A stretch of DNA of 64,000 bases from Pycnococcus provasolii (GCA_049487715.1 CP150555.1:124001-188000), one strand, 5' to 3'; positions 1 through 10,220 are shown, numbered from the stretch's first letter. Notes: a model not told the origin generated them from the letters alone. A program made the numbers and translations.

Positions 1-1919
1 TAAGAACATTTTCCTTTGGTTTCTTTCCAAACGCCAACGTCGTCCTTCCCAAATTGGCGTCATCGTCGGGTGGCGAAACATAGCGTTTCATTTCGTTCAT
101 CATCTCCTTCGTGAGCGTTCGCGGCGGCTCGCCCACAGGTACGAACGCCGGCGCTTCTCCGGGCGTCACTTCGCCAGCGAGTAGACTAAGCAGCGCGGCT
201 AGGCATTCCGCCTCCTCTTCCTCAGCCACCTTCCCGCCAGCGCTAGCCTTCTTCGTGTCGCGCGCACGCCAAGCCACACCCTTATCGGATCGAAACCACT
301 TCAACTGCTTACGAGCCAAAGTACGCGTCGCGGTACGCACCGACTCGCGGCAGGCGCGTAATGCCTCGATTGATGATGGTTTGAGTGCGCACGGCACGTC
401 GTCGTCGTCGTCGTCGTCGTCGTTGTGTGTAGGCGGCAGCGCGCCGTCGGAGATACCACCTGATGCGCTCGTCAAGGTACGCGAGAGCCTGCCGGTATCC
501 AACCGCACGCGCAACAGGCTGTGCATCCGCCTCCGGTCCAGCTGCGGACTCCGCATCGTCTGCGGTGACAGGTCCTGCCCAAGGCGGCGATGCGTCGCAC
601 TTCGCCGCCTCATGCACCCACGAACCTAGCGTCCAAGAACGTGAGAGTTTTGCAGAAATGAGCTCGCACGCGGGTGAGTACGAATCGACAGCGGTATCGT
701 CGAGTGCCACGAGCCGTTCGTATATAAGAGCACTCTCGCCGAGAAGGGCTCGTCTCGGATCCACCGCCACGCCAAGCTCTCGCCACGTGCGAGCTGCCTG
801 CACAACTTTCGTCGCATGCTGCCGCAGGCTACCGTCATTATCTGGCGTGCTGATTGTATCTCCTCTCTCTGGTCCAAGGAAGAGGCGATCCACACGCCTG
901 TCTAGGCTTGCGTACAGATGAGGGCGATCGACGGGGCACAGCTGCACGCAGTGCCATTTAATGCCATCTGTGTTGTTATTGACCTCGTCAGTCGACGCGC
1001 CGCCGTCGCCGCTGTTTCTTTTACCCTGCTCAACACTTCCACCAGCTTTGGACATGGCCCACGGCTTCCCAGATGCCGAGACAATCTGCACGGCGCGCTC
1101 GAGTCGGTAATAGTCGTTTCGCCTCACTTCGCGAAATAGCGCCGCGCTGTCCGGGTCGCCTAGGTCGTCGAGCACGCGTGTTACCGCGTCCCACTGTGCG
1201 TTGGCGTCGCCGCCAGCACGCATAGCCTCCGCTTTTGCAGCCTGAATCAAATTTCTCGCGTGCGCAGCACTTTCCGCGGTTCGTTCCGGGCCGCTAGGCG
1301 GTCCGTGAAGCAGAAAGTTGACGTAGAACGACGTTCCTCCCACCACCACGGGCACGCCACCTCGCTCGACGACTTCGTTGGCCAGCGTTGCCGCCTGTTC
1401 GATGAAAATACCGGCGGAGAAGCGTGAGCTAGGGTCCGTCGCCGTTTGTCTTCTCGGAAGGTCCATGACGTCGATGAGATGGTGCGGCACGCCAACGCGT
1501 TCTTCGAGCGGCATCTTGTTCGTTCCGACGTCCAGCTCGCGGTACACTTGCATGGAGTCTGCGGAGATGACCTCGCCGGGCACGCCTGCGTGCTCTCTCA
1601 GCAGGAGGCACAGCCTAACAGCGACGTCGCTCTTGCCCACTCCGGTCGGTCCAGTGATGATGACACCTTGTTTTGGTGTTTGTTTGATGCGCGACGCGAG
1701 ATGGGCGCAGGACGCTGACGCTGACGCTGACGCTGAGGCGGAGTGACGTTGCTGTGACGTAGCCGCTGAGCTGACGCGTCGCAGGGCTGAGAAGAGCGCG
1801 GAGCATAGGCAGATCCTGGACGTGCACTTCTTCATGAGACTTCGAGGTGACATTGCTGGGCGAGACGACAGACCGACGAGGCGCGTCATTCTTGATGGCA
1901 AGGGAAAAAGCCCACTCAA
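1..1919 (-). CDS. tRNA dimethylallyltransferase (MiaA/IPT family), 3' end beyond window, frame break near C-terminus
   Basis: Transfers a dimethylallyl group to A37 of tRNAs; tRNA isopentenyltransferases can also be a source of cis-zeatin. The P-loop GPTGVGKS lies at about residues 90-97, followed by ISADSMQVYREL and the DVGTNK/PHHLIDV motifs, all diagnostic of the family. The first 80 residues are Ser/Ala/Arg-rich and could be an organelle presequence. After GYRQALAYLDERI the frame runs through an Arg-coding (CGA)n tract to a stop at 309, but the conserved end of the catalytic domain (TRTLARKQLKWFR) lies in the +1 frame between about 385 and 270, and that frame stays open to base 1. Either a mini-intron (for example 365-392, 28 nt, GT-AG) or an extra base explains this. 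The identity is secure; the exon structure is not. Confidence 0.85.
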
Positions 1920-2544
1920 AAGGGTAAAAGGTAGTTCGACGGGGTGCGGCCGGCGGCTAACCCTAACCCTAACCCTAACCCTAACATAAACCCTAACACA
2001 AACCCTAACACCGAAACCGCTCCAGAATCCAGATGTCTGCTTTGCCCTGAAATGGATAGAGACTGGTACCCGGTTTTACCGGCTGATCTCCCGGGAAGAA
2101 TGCAAGATGATTTTGCCATTTTGGAGGCCAGGTTGCGGAAATCCATGGACCACGAGACGGAATCCGGCGAAGCACCTTGGTGTTCATCAACCTTTACGTC
2201 TTTACGAGAAGGACGCACGTGGTCACGTCGGTTGTCGTGCGGGCGAATCCACGGAAAAAAAGGTGACGCCATCGAAGTGGAAAGTGACGACACACATCAC
2301 TTATCCGGGAACTCGGCGGCCGCCCCACGTTCCGCACCGCAGGTTCGAGATATGCCCTTTTTCCCGTTCCCGCTCTTATTTATGACTTCACAGTTACCCC
2401 ACCTCCAGACACCGAGAACGCGCCATCAACCATCCGCGCGTCTTCCGATCACGCCTGCTCTGCTGGCTTAATGCGGTCCTCTCTCTTCATTATTCCCATC
2501 ATAGTGTACTCATAGTCACTCAGGAAGTCGGTCCGCAACTCTTC
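1920..2544. promoter_or_regulatory. Divergent intergenic region with telomere-type repeats
   Basis: A shared upstream region of the MiaA-type gene (leftward) and the RCC1-repeat gene (rightward). Bases 1957-2011 hold about seven imperfect CCCTAA/CCCTAAC units beginning 37 nt from the MiaA start. A 175-codon frame at 1944-2471 is open but starts inside the repeat, has no recognisable domain and is probably not a gene. Confidence 0.5.
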
Positions 2545-3702
2545 ATGGTCGAGCACGTCTTCTGCCTGTCTTCTGCTTCACACGGGGTGGCAAGACAACA
2601 CGGTGTGACACCTCCTTCATCGAAGGACATCATCAACAAAGAGTTCTCGTCTGCAATCAAACTTGCACTGAAAGAAAGCACTGAAAAGCGAAAATGCGAC
2701 GCGGAGGAATACCAGTCGGAACTCGCGTCGAGGGTATTCTCGATGGTGTGGGTACAGTGGGCGCACGCTCGGCGCATTTTGCGCGAAGAGGAGCGGAGGC
2801 GCAAGGCGCAGAAGAATGCGCTGCTTGCGACGGGAGGTCTGCACAAGCTGGTCATCGCAGATGACGGGCGTCGCGTCAACTGCTGGGGCTTGAACAACCA
2901 CGGACAGGCTCCTTGCGAAGGCTTGGACGCAACCACTGGCAAGTGGACTGCCATAGCCGCAGGACTCAGACATAGCCTACTTCTGCACGATGACGGAAAT
3001 ATTTTGTGCATCGGAGACACGGAGGATGGGCGTATACCCGCGCACCCACACACTGCAGCTGGAGACTTCGTGGGGGTGTCAGCGGGCAACGTGCACAGCG
3101 TCGCGCTCCGCAACAACGGCAGCGTCGTGTGTTGGGGTTCCAACACGTACGGGCAAGCACCTCCGGAAGGCGTGGCTGGTGACTTTGTGATGATCGCAGC
3201 CGGCGGCTACCACACGATCGCTCTCCGACGGGACGGCTCGTTGGCGTGCTGGGGCCAAAACCACTATGGCCAGGCGCCCCCGGAGGGCATTCAGGGCAAC
3301 TTCGTGGCGATTGCGGCTGGCGGCGAGCACACTCTCGCCATCCGAACGGACGGCCGCGTTGCGTGCTGGGGCCTCAACTTGTGCGGCCAGGCTCCTCCGG
3401 ACGGCTTGGATGGAAATTTCGTCGCGGTTGCGGCTGGACATCGGCACTCGCTGGCGCTTCGTGCCGACGGTTCGTTGGCGTGCTTCGGCTACAACGCTTT
3501 CGGCCAAGCGCCGCCGGAGGGCATGCAAGGCCCGTTCACGTCGATCGCGGCGGGCGGTGACTACTCGTTGGCGCAGCTGCAACAAGGTGACGACGGCACT
3601 TCCGAGTTGCATGGTTTCGGCAAGGAGAAGTGCTACCACGCGTACATGCTAAGCGCAGTGGACGGTCCACTAGCCTATCCGTTCCCGCACGCACACCCGT
3701 GA
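2545..3702 (+). CDS. RCC1-like repeat protein
   Basis: 385 residues. The first 95 residues are charged and helical and contain a run of Arg/Glu (ILREEERRRKAQ) that may be a coiled coil. From about residue 95 on there are seven ~40-residue repeats of the form AAG-x-x-HSLALR-x-DG-x-x-ACWG-x-N-x-x-GQAPPEG, which is the alpha-tubulin-suppressor/RCC1 type of seven-bladed beta-propeller. Such proteins act as scaffolds or exchange factors; nothing here shows a specific partner. The repeats are unusually regular (GQAPPEG nearly invariant), suggesting recent internal duplication. The start chosen is the first ATG after the upstream stop. It lies head to head with the MiaA-type gene. Confidence 0.8.
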   Translation: MVEHVFCLSSASHGVARQHGVTPPSSKDIINKEFSSAIKLALKESTEKRKCDAEEYQSELASRVFSMVWVQWAHARRILREEERRRKAQKNALLATGGLHKLVIADDGRRVNCWGLNNHGQAPCEGLDATTGKWTAIAAGLRHSLLLHDDGNILCIGDTEDGRIPAHPHTAAGDFVGVSAGNVHSVALRNNGSVVCWGSNTYGQAPPEGVAGDFVMIAAGGYHTIALRRDGSLACWGQNHYGQAPPEGIQGNFVAIAAGGEHTLAIRTDGRVACWGLNLCGQAPPDGLDGNFVAVAAGHRHSLALRADGSLACFGYNAFGQAPPEGMQGPFTSIAAGGDYSLAQLQQGDDGTSELHGFGKEKCYHAYMLSAVDGPLAYPFPHAHP

Positions 3703-3817
3703 CCTCACGTGAGTAACGTACCAGAAAGTTGTTACAAATTTTGTTGTTGATGTGTGACCCATTCACTGTACAGTCTGTTCGTTCAACCCGACAGTTGACC
3801 AGGAGGACGGGACCCCC

Positions 3818-3848
3818 CTAACCCTAACCCTAATCCTTAACCCTAACT
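3818..3848. repeat. Telomere-type repeat (CCCTAA)n
   Basis: Imperfect tandem CCCTAA units ending 37 nt before the ATG of the SRPBCC-domain gene at 3886. One of ten such clusters in the window, all close to predicted starts. Confidence 0.85.
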
Positions 3849-3885
3849 CCATTGTGCTCCGAACTACTTTGCTTGTTCGATTTCT

Positions 3886-4749
3886 ATGGCGTCCGACGCC
3901 TCCTCGCCGCCTGCTCTGGATCCAGGCGGCAGCGGCGACGACGGCTTCACGGGTGGCATCACGCTGCAGACAGGTGACGTCGTCGCGCTTTTCATCGCTT
4001 GCTTGCTCATCGTAGTCGCCGCGGTCATTTCGACGTACGCCTACGCGCTCAACGCGGCGGAAAGAACAGCCAGAGAGAGAGCCATCAAGCAAAGAAAGGC
4101 ACAAATCCAAGCCGTGCAGGAGAACGCCGGCAGAAGCTCGCCGGCTCGGACACAGGCACAGGCACAGGCGCAGGCACGGGCACAGACACAAACTAAGGAA
4201 AGTGCGACGATTAATGACGAGCCAACGCCGCCACCAGAGGTGACTGTCAGCAAAGCAAAGGATAACAAGTTCAACGTCACGTCGCGAGCTTACATACGCG
4301 CAGATAAGGACCACGTCTATCGACTTCTGACGAAGGCTGAGTTGAAGAATTGGTCGAGCACAATAGAAAACGTCAAGGAGGTGGACAGAGACGGAAACGT
4401 TTCGGTCAACACGCAGAGCGCCGTGTGGCGCATACGAATCCTATGGGCGGAGTTCAAAGGGCTTGTGCCCATGTCCATGCGCAACGTCGAACACGCGAGC
4501 AAGCGCGCTGTCGAGCAGCTCTTAGTGGATGGCGGGGGCAAGATCAGAAGTTTGGAGGCAAAGTGGCGCGTCGAGGATGACCCAGCGCGTCCTGGTGTTT
4601 GTATTGCCCACTGCTCTCAGAATGTGACGCTGCGCCTCGCTTTCTTCCCTTCACCCGTGAGAGGCATCGCGGCACGCGTTCTGCGCGCAAACACGCTCAC
4701 GGTCATGCGCGAGCTCAAGGGTGCAGCTGAATGCAAAAAATTGATGTAA
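3886..4749 (+). CDS. Single-pass membrane protein with SRPBCC/START-like domain
   Basis: 287 residues. Residues 28-55 (VVALFIACLLIVVAAVISTYAYAL) form one transmembrane helix, followed by a basic segment and a Gln/Ala tract coded by a CAGGCA-type repeat. From about residue 125 to the end the pattern fits the SRPBCC/polyketide-cyclase or COQ10-like START fold: a helix with YRLLTKAELKNWSS, strands around VWRIRILW, and a long C-terminal helix ending in VMRELKGAAEC. Such domains bind hydrophobic ligands. The family call rests on pattern, not on an alignment. The stop codon TAA sits inside TGTAA, the green-algal polyadenylation motif. Confidence 0.55.
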   Translation: MASDASSPPALDPGGSGDDGFTGGITLQTGDVVALFIACLLIVVAAVISTYAYALNAAERTARERAIKQRKAQIQAVQENAGRSSPARTQAQAQAQARAQTQTKESATINDEPTPPPEVTVSKAKDNKFNVTSRAYIRADKDHVYRLLTKAELKNWSSTIENVKEVDRDGNVSVNTQSAVWRIRILWAEFKGLVPMSMRNVEHASKRAVEQLLVDGGGKIRSLEAKWRVEDDPARPGVCIAHCSQNVTLRLAFFPSPVRGIAARVLRANTLTVMRELKGAAECKKLM

Positions 4750-4828
4750 AAAATATTTTATGTGTGTTCTTTTCGATTTACAGTTTACAACGTTTCCTTT
4801 CCAGACAAAGCAACAAAAGATATTATGT

Positions 4829-6040
4829 CTAGTGCCTTGACCTCGCCCTTGGACGAGGTGCCGCATCAGCCGCCGCGGCTGCTGCGACCACCGCAACGGG
4901 GCTCACCGCGGCGTCAGAATCCAGCTCGTTGTCAGCACAATGTAGAGCGCCGTACGACGTCTGTTCAAAATCTGGCTCAGCCTCTGACGCTGAACCGCCT
5001 CCCATGGACTTGAAGAACGATCCTGCGGCGTTCAAAAGCAGCAGCGGAAGCACCCACTTGTAGAGGAGAAGCACCATGTCGGCGACGCGCTCGATGGACG
5101 CGCGCGCGCCCGCACGCCGCGACAGAAACGCGCGAAACTCCTCTTCCAAGCTCATGAAATGCGCGCCCGTCTGGTTGGTTGCTGCGAGCGTGCACGCCGG
5201 CATATGTTCGTTCGACGCGAACGTGTCACCTTGCCTTGCGGCGTCGCAAGCGCGCAGGAACTCGGCGAAGAGTCCTGCGGCGGTGTCGACGTCGGACGTG
5301 ACGTTGCGCAGTGCGCGTGCCATTCCTGCGTACTGCCGTTCCCCGCCGCCTTCGCCAGCCTGCATCGTGCTCGCCTGCGCCGCGAATGCGACGGCAGACG
5401 CGGTTCCCGCCGCGGTCAGCCTGAGCACGTTGCTAGCCACAGCTATCGTAAGGTTCGCAGCTGCCAGTGCCGCAGCACTGCCGTAGTTACCGACCGTCTT
5501 CAGGCCGTTCGCGGCGTCGCCGGCGCCTAGTAGCAGGAGCAGCAGGCTAACGAGCGCGAGCGTTCGAAACCACGTCCATCCTGAGTTTTGTGAAGAGCGC
5601 AGTTTCTGGTTTTGTGGCGTATTGAGTTTTTTGAATTTCGGCGCCGCGAGGGTTGCGCCCCACACTCCCGCGCTTGCGTTTGCTTTTGCGTTTGCGTTTG
5701 CTTTTGCGTTTGCATTGCCCGTTGTGGTGTGCTGCATCGCGTTGTTCGGCGGCGTCCGCAGACCCTGGTGTTGCAGTGTGCCAGGCGAGGAGACGCGTCG
5801 GGGCGAGCTCCCAGTCGCCTGCACTTGTTTCGGCGAAACTCTCACCAAGTGCGCCGCCGCATGTGTTCCCCCCCCCTGCTTGTTTCCACTTCCGCCGGGG
5901 ACATTGCCGGTACCCGCATTGCTCGTTGAAACGTGTGCTGAACCAGGAGGCGGGGAGAGAGCATTCGCGGTTTCCCTAATAGAGGCGGAAGAAGAAGAAC
6001 CATGAGGCTGCATACCTAGAGGTAGAGGCATGGCACGCAT
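4829..6040 (-). CDS. Predicted membrane protein, unknown function
   Basis: 403 residues with no recognised domain. The first 150 residues are low-complexity Ser/Pro/Gly and a run of Asn-Ala-Lys repeats. A hydrophobic helix follows (TLALVSLLLLLLGAG), then a long Ala-rich segment that could add a second membrane span, then a soluble part with two Cys (ACDAARQGD and HMPACTLAA) and several NxT/NxS sites, and a last hydrophobic helix (MVLLLYKWVLPLLLLNAAG). The tail is Ala- and Arg-rich. The NxT sites between the membrane segments would fit a lumenal or extracellular loop. Frame length and codon use support a real gene. Confidence 0.55.
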   Translation of the reverse strand: MRAMPLPLGMQPHGSSSSASIRETANALSPPPGSAHVSTSNAGTGNVPGGSGNKQGGGTHAAAHLVRVSPKQVQATGSSPRRVSSPGTLQHQGLRTPPNNAMQHTTTGNANAKANANAKANASAGVWGATLAAPKFKKLNTPQNQKLRSSQNSGWTWFRTLALVSLLLLLLGAGDAANGLKTVGNYGSAAALAAANLTIAVASNVLRLTAAGTASAVAFAAQASTMQAGEGGGERQYAGMARALRNVTSDVDTAAGLFAEFLRACDAARQGDTFASNEHMPACTLAATNQTGAHFMSLEEEFRAFLSRRAGARASIERVADMVLLLYKWVLPLLLLNAAGSFFKSMGGGSASEAEPDFEQTSYGALHCADNELDSDAAVSPVAVVAAAAAADAAPRPRARSRH

Positions 6041-6536
6041 AAGCTATGCGGCTATTAAAATGAGTGTGCTGCAAGGCCGGTTGCCGACCCCTGGGGGCGT
6101 GGACGTGGGGAATAGACGGACGAACGAACAAAAGCCGACCAGATCTACGCGCCTCCAAGGGCCCCGGGGATTTTTATTTTCATGTTCAGTTCGGTACGGA
6201 GGTGGTAGGAAACCGAACCACCCTAATCACCCTAACCCTAACCCTATCACCCTAACCCTAACCCTAACACCCTAACCCTAACACCCTAACCCTAAACCTA
6301 ACCACCTAACCCTAACGGGACTTGGTTTTGGGTTTGGATTTGTTTCCCTTCCCTCTCAGCCTCTCGTGTCTTTCTGTTTTTTTATTTCAAAGTCCTGGTT
6401 GGTTGGTTTGAACTGTGAAAGTTTTTTGCATGCCATATGGGATGGCGGCGCCCTACTCACATGTGAGTCTTTTGTGAGATTGCAGTACCTTTAGCATCAA
6501 AGAAGTGCACTGTGAAGAAGATAGCTACCTTAAGAT
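6041..6536. promoter_or_regulatory. Divergent promoter region with the longest telomere-type repeat
   Basis: Bases 6220-6316 carry about 13 CCCTAA/CCCTAACAC units, the longest such array in the window. It lies between the start of the 403-residue membrane protein (leftward, 179 nt away) and the cNBD-like gene (rightward, 220 nt away). No gene is seen in the spacer. Confidence 0.7.
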
Positions 6537-8057
6537 ATGTATTCAAGCATGGAGCTGCTCACACACTTAAAAGCTGCCTTGCCGTTCGTATCCAACCTCC
6601 CCACCTCCGTTCTCTCGGGTCTCGCATACAGCGCGCGCGTCATTGGCGTGAAACCATGTGTAATTGCGTGGACATCTCGAGACAAATCTGACGTCGTCAT
6701 GCTCGCGGCTGGACGCGCGCGCATCGCAAGACCAAAACATACACGCTCGTCGTCGTCGATGGAAGCAGGCGAACACGTCAAACAAAAGGACGTTGACGTG
6801 CTCGCGCAAATACGAACGGGCGCCGTCGTCAACTGGGAAAACCAAGAGCTCGGCGATGACGCCGTCTTGATCGCAGGTGCAGGAGAAGACGAAGAAGAAG
6901 GAGAAGACGAAGACGAAGACGACGGAGGGATGTCGCCAGGAGAAGCGTGCGTTCTGCTCATCTTGCCTCGTGCACTCTTGCGATCGAAACTGTCGAGCGA
7001 TACGGCCGCACAACAGACGATGGACGACGCCGCGCGCGTCGTCGAACAAGAGGTGGCACGTGGACGAAGAAAGGTAAACGACCTTAATGTCATGCATGCT
7101 ATGCAGGTGGATGCAGTCGGTAGACTCGACGTCGCGCTCACCGACGCCACGGCAAGCGCCGCCGCGACTGTGCAGATCATGCGAGAAAGACAAGAGAGCG
7201 CGCCGAGCTTTCCGATGCTAGATAGCGTACCTGATGGCGAGGAAGACTATTTCAATCAAACGCCAGCTGGTTTCGACGAAGTTTCCGCGTTTCTCGCCGC
7301 GCAAAAGCAGCAAGCAGCCGAGCAGCCGACTGAGGAGGACGTCAGTCGTCGCGCATCTCGTGCATCGGAGGATTTGACGAGCTACCTTCATGCGCAGCAG
7401 GAGGAGAACGTCGCCGACGTTGAGGGTGTGAGGGACGGCGAGGAAGACTATTTCAACCAAGCGCCAGCTGGTTTCGACGAAGTTTCCGCGTTTCTCGCCG
7501 CGCAAAAGCAGCGAGCAGCCGAGCAGCCGACTGAGGAGGACGTCAGCCGTCGCGCATCGGAGGATTTGACGGGCTATCTTCATGCGCAGCAGGAGGAGAA
7601 CGTCTCCTACATTGAGAAGGAGGAGAGCACCCCATCGCCGGACGAGCGCGAGAAGCAGTCGGCGCACGCCCACGCTCGGTTTGGGCAGCCCTCTCTGCCT
7701 TCGATTTCGCGCGCGATGGCTGAGGTCGAGCAGCAGTTGCTTCGCGCACGCGTGAGTGCGCCCGTCAGACGTCACCAAAATTTTGCTACGCCGGCAATGG
7801 CTACGCCGGCGATGGCAGCGGCTACGCCGGCAATGGCAGCGGCTACGCCGACGGTCATGCCTCAGCCGCAACTGCAAGGTGACAGCCACCTCGACCTCGT
7901 TCAGCAGCTCGCTGCGCGTCTCGCGGAGGCCGAGGCTAAGCTCGCCAAGGCTGTTTCTGTTGCCGCGGCGTGGAAAGCAAAGTGCGCGGAGGAGAGGCGC
8001 AAGTCCGCGCGCCTGGAGGCTGCACTGCACGCGTTAACGTCCACGGGAGGTTTGTAG
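6537..8057 (+). CDS. Putative degenerate cyclic-nucleotide-binding-domain protein with internal repeats
   Basis: 506 residues. Residues 5-65 resemble the start of a cyclic-nucleotide-binding fold (LKAALPFVSNLPTSVLSGLA ... VVMLAAGRARI), but the phosphate-binding cassette is not evident, so this is a weak call. An acidic Glu/Asp tract lies at about 113-130 and a helical region at 165-220. Two copies of a ~65-residue unit, beginning DGEEDYFNQ and containing GFDEVSAFLAAQKQ, follow from nt 7233 and 7434; they are nearly identical in DNA. ATPAMA repeats come next, then a C-terminal coiled coil (about 455-500). The function is unknown. Confidence 0.6.
   Translation: MYSSMELLTHLKAALPFVSNLPTSVLSGLAYSARVIGVKPCVIAWTSRDKSDVVMLAAGRARIARPKHTRSSSSMEAGEHVKQKDVDVLAQIRTGAVVNWENQELGDDAVLIAGAGEDEEEGEDEDEDDGGMSPGEACVLLILPRALLRSKLSSDTAAQQTMDDAARVVEQEVARGRRKVNDLNVMHAMQVDAVGRLDVALTDATASAAATVQIMRERQESAPSFPMLDSVPDGEEDYFNQTPAGFDEVSAFLAAQKQQAAEQPTEEDVSRRASRASEDLTSYLHAQQEENVADVEGVRDGEEDYFNQAPAGFDEVSAFLAAQKQRAAEQPTEEDVSRRASEDLTGYLHAQQEENVSYIEKEESTPSPDEREKQSAHAHARFGQPSLPSISRAMAEVEQQLLRARVSAPVRRHQNFATPAMATPAMAAATPAMAAATPTVMPQPQLQGDSHLDLVQQLAARLAEAEAKLAKAVSVAAAWKAKCAEERRKSARLEAALHALTSTGGL
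7233..7610 (+). repeat. Intragenic direct repeat, ~200-nt unit, two copies
   Basis: Two near-identical units (about 7233-7433 and 7434-7610) encode the DGEEDYFNQ...LHAQQEENV module of the surrounding gene. Copy 2 lacks a few codons (the SRAS part of copy 1). The DNA-level identity points to a recent duplication. Confidence 0.85.
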
Positions 8058-8088
8058 ACCCTGTTACATATTATTTTCTTCTCTGAAA

Positions 8089-8805
8089 CTATTTCCTCAG
8101 GCCTATATTCATGTGCGGCTTCTCGAACGTGCCAACGAAGTCGCCCTTCACCTTGCGTCCGATGGTTGCAGCTTGACCGCCCACGGACGTGGGGGCGCAC
8201 TTATCGCGCTTGGCCGTCTTAATGAGCTCCAACGCCTCCGCTCCGCTGGACGCTGTGGCTGCGAGGCTGGCGCCTGCAAATTCCCTGTTATGCCGCATAT
8301 CAAGCCTTGCGTTGACCATCTTCCTGCTCGGATACATGGTGTCCACGTTCTCTGGCACGCCGTAGTTATTCGCCTTGGACCCTGACCACAGGTACGTGTG
8401 CAGTCGCTTCGCCTCAAGTTTCGGCTCCTGGAATGCGAGGCCTGAGACTGTCGCCTTGTACTCCGCGCCTGGGTTGCGTCCGTGTCCGAGTATGTGAGGC
8501 GCGGGCACGTTCTGGAATCTCCCGTTGTTTTCGTAGTAGTCGCGTCTCTCGTATGTGCTGAGAAGCTCGTCGCCCGCCTTTCCCACGGCGGTGTACGACG
8601 CCTTGGCTGTCGACGTGAACTGCTCTGCGGGCGAGGGCGTTCCGCACCCTCCCATGAGCGTGTTAAGGCCGGCGAGGCTGTCGGTGTGCGTCGCGTGGTC
8701 CTCGACCCAGTTTTCGATGCACACTCCGAGGCGGAACTGGTTCTTGTGTCCGGAGAGGCCGATGCCCGTGCCGACGTGTCGCGACCACCTATCCTGGCGC
8801 GCCAT
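8089..8805 (-). CDS. Conserved-looking hypothetical protein, possible ciliary/cytoskeletal type
   Basis: 238 residues from the ATG of MARQDRW. The frame is open further upstream, but that part is Arg/Pro-rich and looks non-coding. No TM helix and no catalytic motif are present. The protein is rich in Gly, Asn and aromatic residues. The N-terminal segment NQFRLGVCIENWVED recalls the 'GNWxEE' motif of some microtubule-associated ciliary proteins (for example the CFAP107 type), but this is a short match and I give it little weight. The TGTAA motif lies just downstream of the stop on the coding strand. Confidence 0.55.
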   Translation of the reverse strand: MARQDRWSRHVGTGIGLSGHKNQFRLGVCIENWVEDHATHTDSLAGLNTLMGGCGTPSPAEQFTSTAKASYTAVGKAGDELLSTYERRDYYENNGRFQNVPAPHILGHGRNPGAEYKATVSGLAFQEPKLEAKRLHTYLWSGSKANNYGVPENVDTMYPSRKMVNARLDMRHNREFAGASLAATASSGAEALELIKTAKRDKCAPTSVGGQAATIGRKVKGDFVGTFEKPHMNIGLRK

Positions 8806-9591
8806 GGTGATGCTTGCTGTGCAGGAGTGGGACGAACGAACTGGGGTGCAAGGCCGAGGAGGAGGAGGGGCGGGGATGTGCAGGCCTCGCACGTTGCAAC
8901 GACAGAGGAAGAGAGGAACAGGAAAGCAAGGCAAGGCAACAACGCGACGACGACGACACCGACTACCCGACCAGATGAGCCGACCTGCCCGGTATGGCCG
9001 TGTGCTCGATGTGAAGTGCATGATTGCAGTGCATGATTGCAGTGCAGGCAACCTCGTTGGATCGGCTGATTTACATATTATTATTTTACGCGCACATCCT
9101 GCGTCCTGCATCGCCTGATTGAGGTAATACTGTACATAATCATGTAACGGTGAGCCTCGCTGTGGCATAAAAGGATCCGATGAGCCTAAAGGTAGCCATG
9201 ATGACAGGCCGGTCAATGTCCAAGGGACCTCTCTCGATGAGAACACGGTAAAGTCTTAAGGTAAGGTTACGTGCTTGCCTGACCTGACGCCTGACCACCT
9301 CAACGAACGTGCGCGTAGTACGGGACCCGTACGATTGGCATTTGGCATTAAGGCCCATTACTACGATAGCCTTAAACAATTGAGTGACGCCTTTCCTCGA
9401 CTTCTTTGTAGTTCTATGGTTAGTCTAAGGCGTGTTGCGTTTGGTTCTCGTCTCGGCCATGTGAAAAAAGTCACACGCCCACGCTGCCAAAGATTGGCAC
9501 ATTCAGGCAAGTCTGGCCTTGCGTCGTCGGGTCAAAGTCGCCGTGAGTCGGGACCTGTCGTCAGAGCCTGTGAGCCATTGCGCTGCCTGCC
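8806..9591. other. Intergenic, no gene recognised
   Basis: A divergent spacer between the gene starting at 8805 and the small membrane protein at 9592. It holds A/T-rich patches and a short direct repeat (GCATGATTGCAGT twice near 9020-9040). No telomere-type repeat and no convincing frame were found. Confidence 0.5.
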
Positions 9592-10056
9592 ATGATAGCC
9601 TACCACAACGGCCTTTTCGATGCCGAGTTCCAGGTTCCAACGCTCGTCCAACTATTCTTTGTCATTCAGTGCATTTGGACCGGCGTCATGGGATTTCTCT
9701 GCACATACGAACCGGCATTCTCGCCAATCAATGATACTGGCGTGTTCACCCGCAAAGGGTCCAAAGAGCAGTTTGTACACCCCAACGTGCGCGGCGCGTG
9801 GAGCGTCAGGGGCGGTTCGATGTTCCTCGTGGCGGCGGGCGCACTCTACTTTGGGACGCGAGAGACCTACCTCGTGGCGATGGCGGCGATCACATGGAGG
9901 GAGGCTTATGACTGCATCGAGCTGCAGCTCTACAAGAAGGACGCCTACAAGATCCTGAGCCGCGTGTGGTTCTCGCCTATTGGCCCCATGCCGCCGCTCT
10001 TGTCCTTCAACCTGCTGAACGCGCTCGCCTTGTGGGCTATTCTGAAGGCGGATTGA
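9592..10056 (+). CDS. Small multi-pass membrane protein, unknown family
   Basis: 154 residues with about four hydrophobic segments: VQLFFVIQCIWTGVMGFLC, SMFLVAAGALYFG, TYLVAMAAITW and LLSFNLLNALALWAILKA. Between the first two is a polar loop with TRKGSKEQFVHPNVRGAWS, and the segment TWREAYDCIELQLYKKD precedes the last. It is compact and has no signal peptide. I do not recognise the family. It is convergent with the AIM24 paralogue that ends at 10221; a TGTAA motif lies at 10193. Confidence 0.6.
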   Translation: MIAYHNGLFDAEFQVPTLVQLFFVIQCIWTGVMGFLCTYEPAFSPINDTGVFTRKGSKEQFVHPNVRGAWSVRGGSMFLVAAGALYFGTRETYLVAMAAITWREAYDCIELQLYKKDAYKILSRVWFSPIGPMPPLLSFNLLNALALWAILKAD

Positions 10057-10220
10057 TCCTGCGGGGCAGAGGTCGCACAGCCATGCTTGCGGGCCACAAG
10101 GCGACGCAGTGTCCTGCGGAGACGTACTTCGGAAGAGGCGGCATTCACTAGTGCTAATAACACTAACCTTAATAATAATAAAAATTTTAAGTTGTAACAA
10201 ATGTAGAAATGGAAGGTCGC

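Noticed and set aside
1944-2471. 175-codon open frame on the plus strand
   Set aside because: It begins inside the telomere-type repeat (Asn-Pro repeats), has no domain and no codon bias; it is most likely spacer.
8806-9246. N-terminal extension of the 8.1-8.8 kb gene
   Set aside because: Open frame but Arg/Pro/Cys-rich without pattern; the ATG at 8805 starts the protein-like part.
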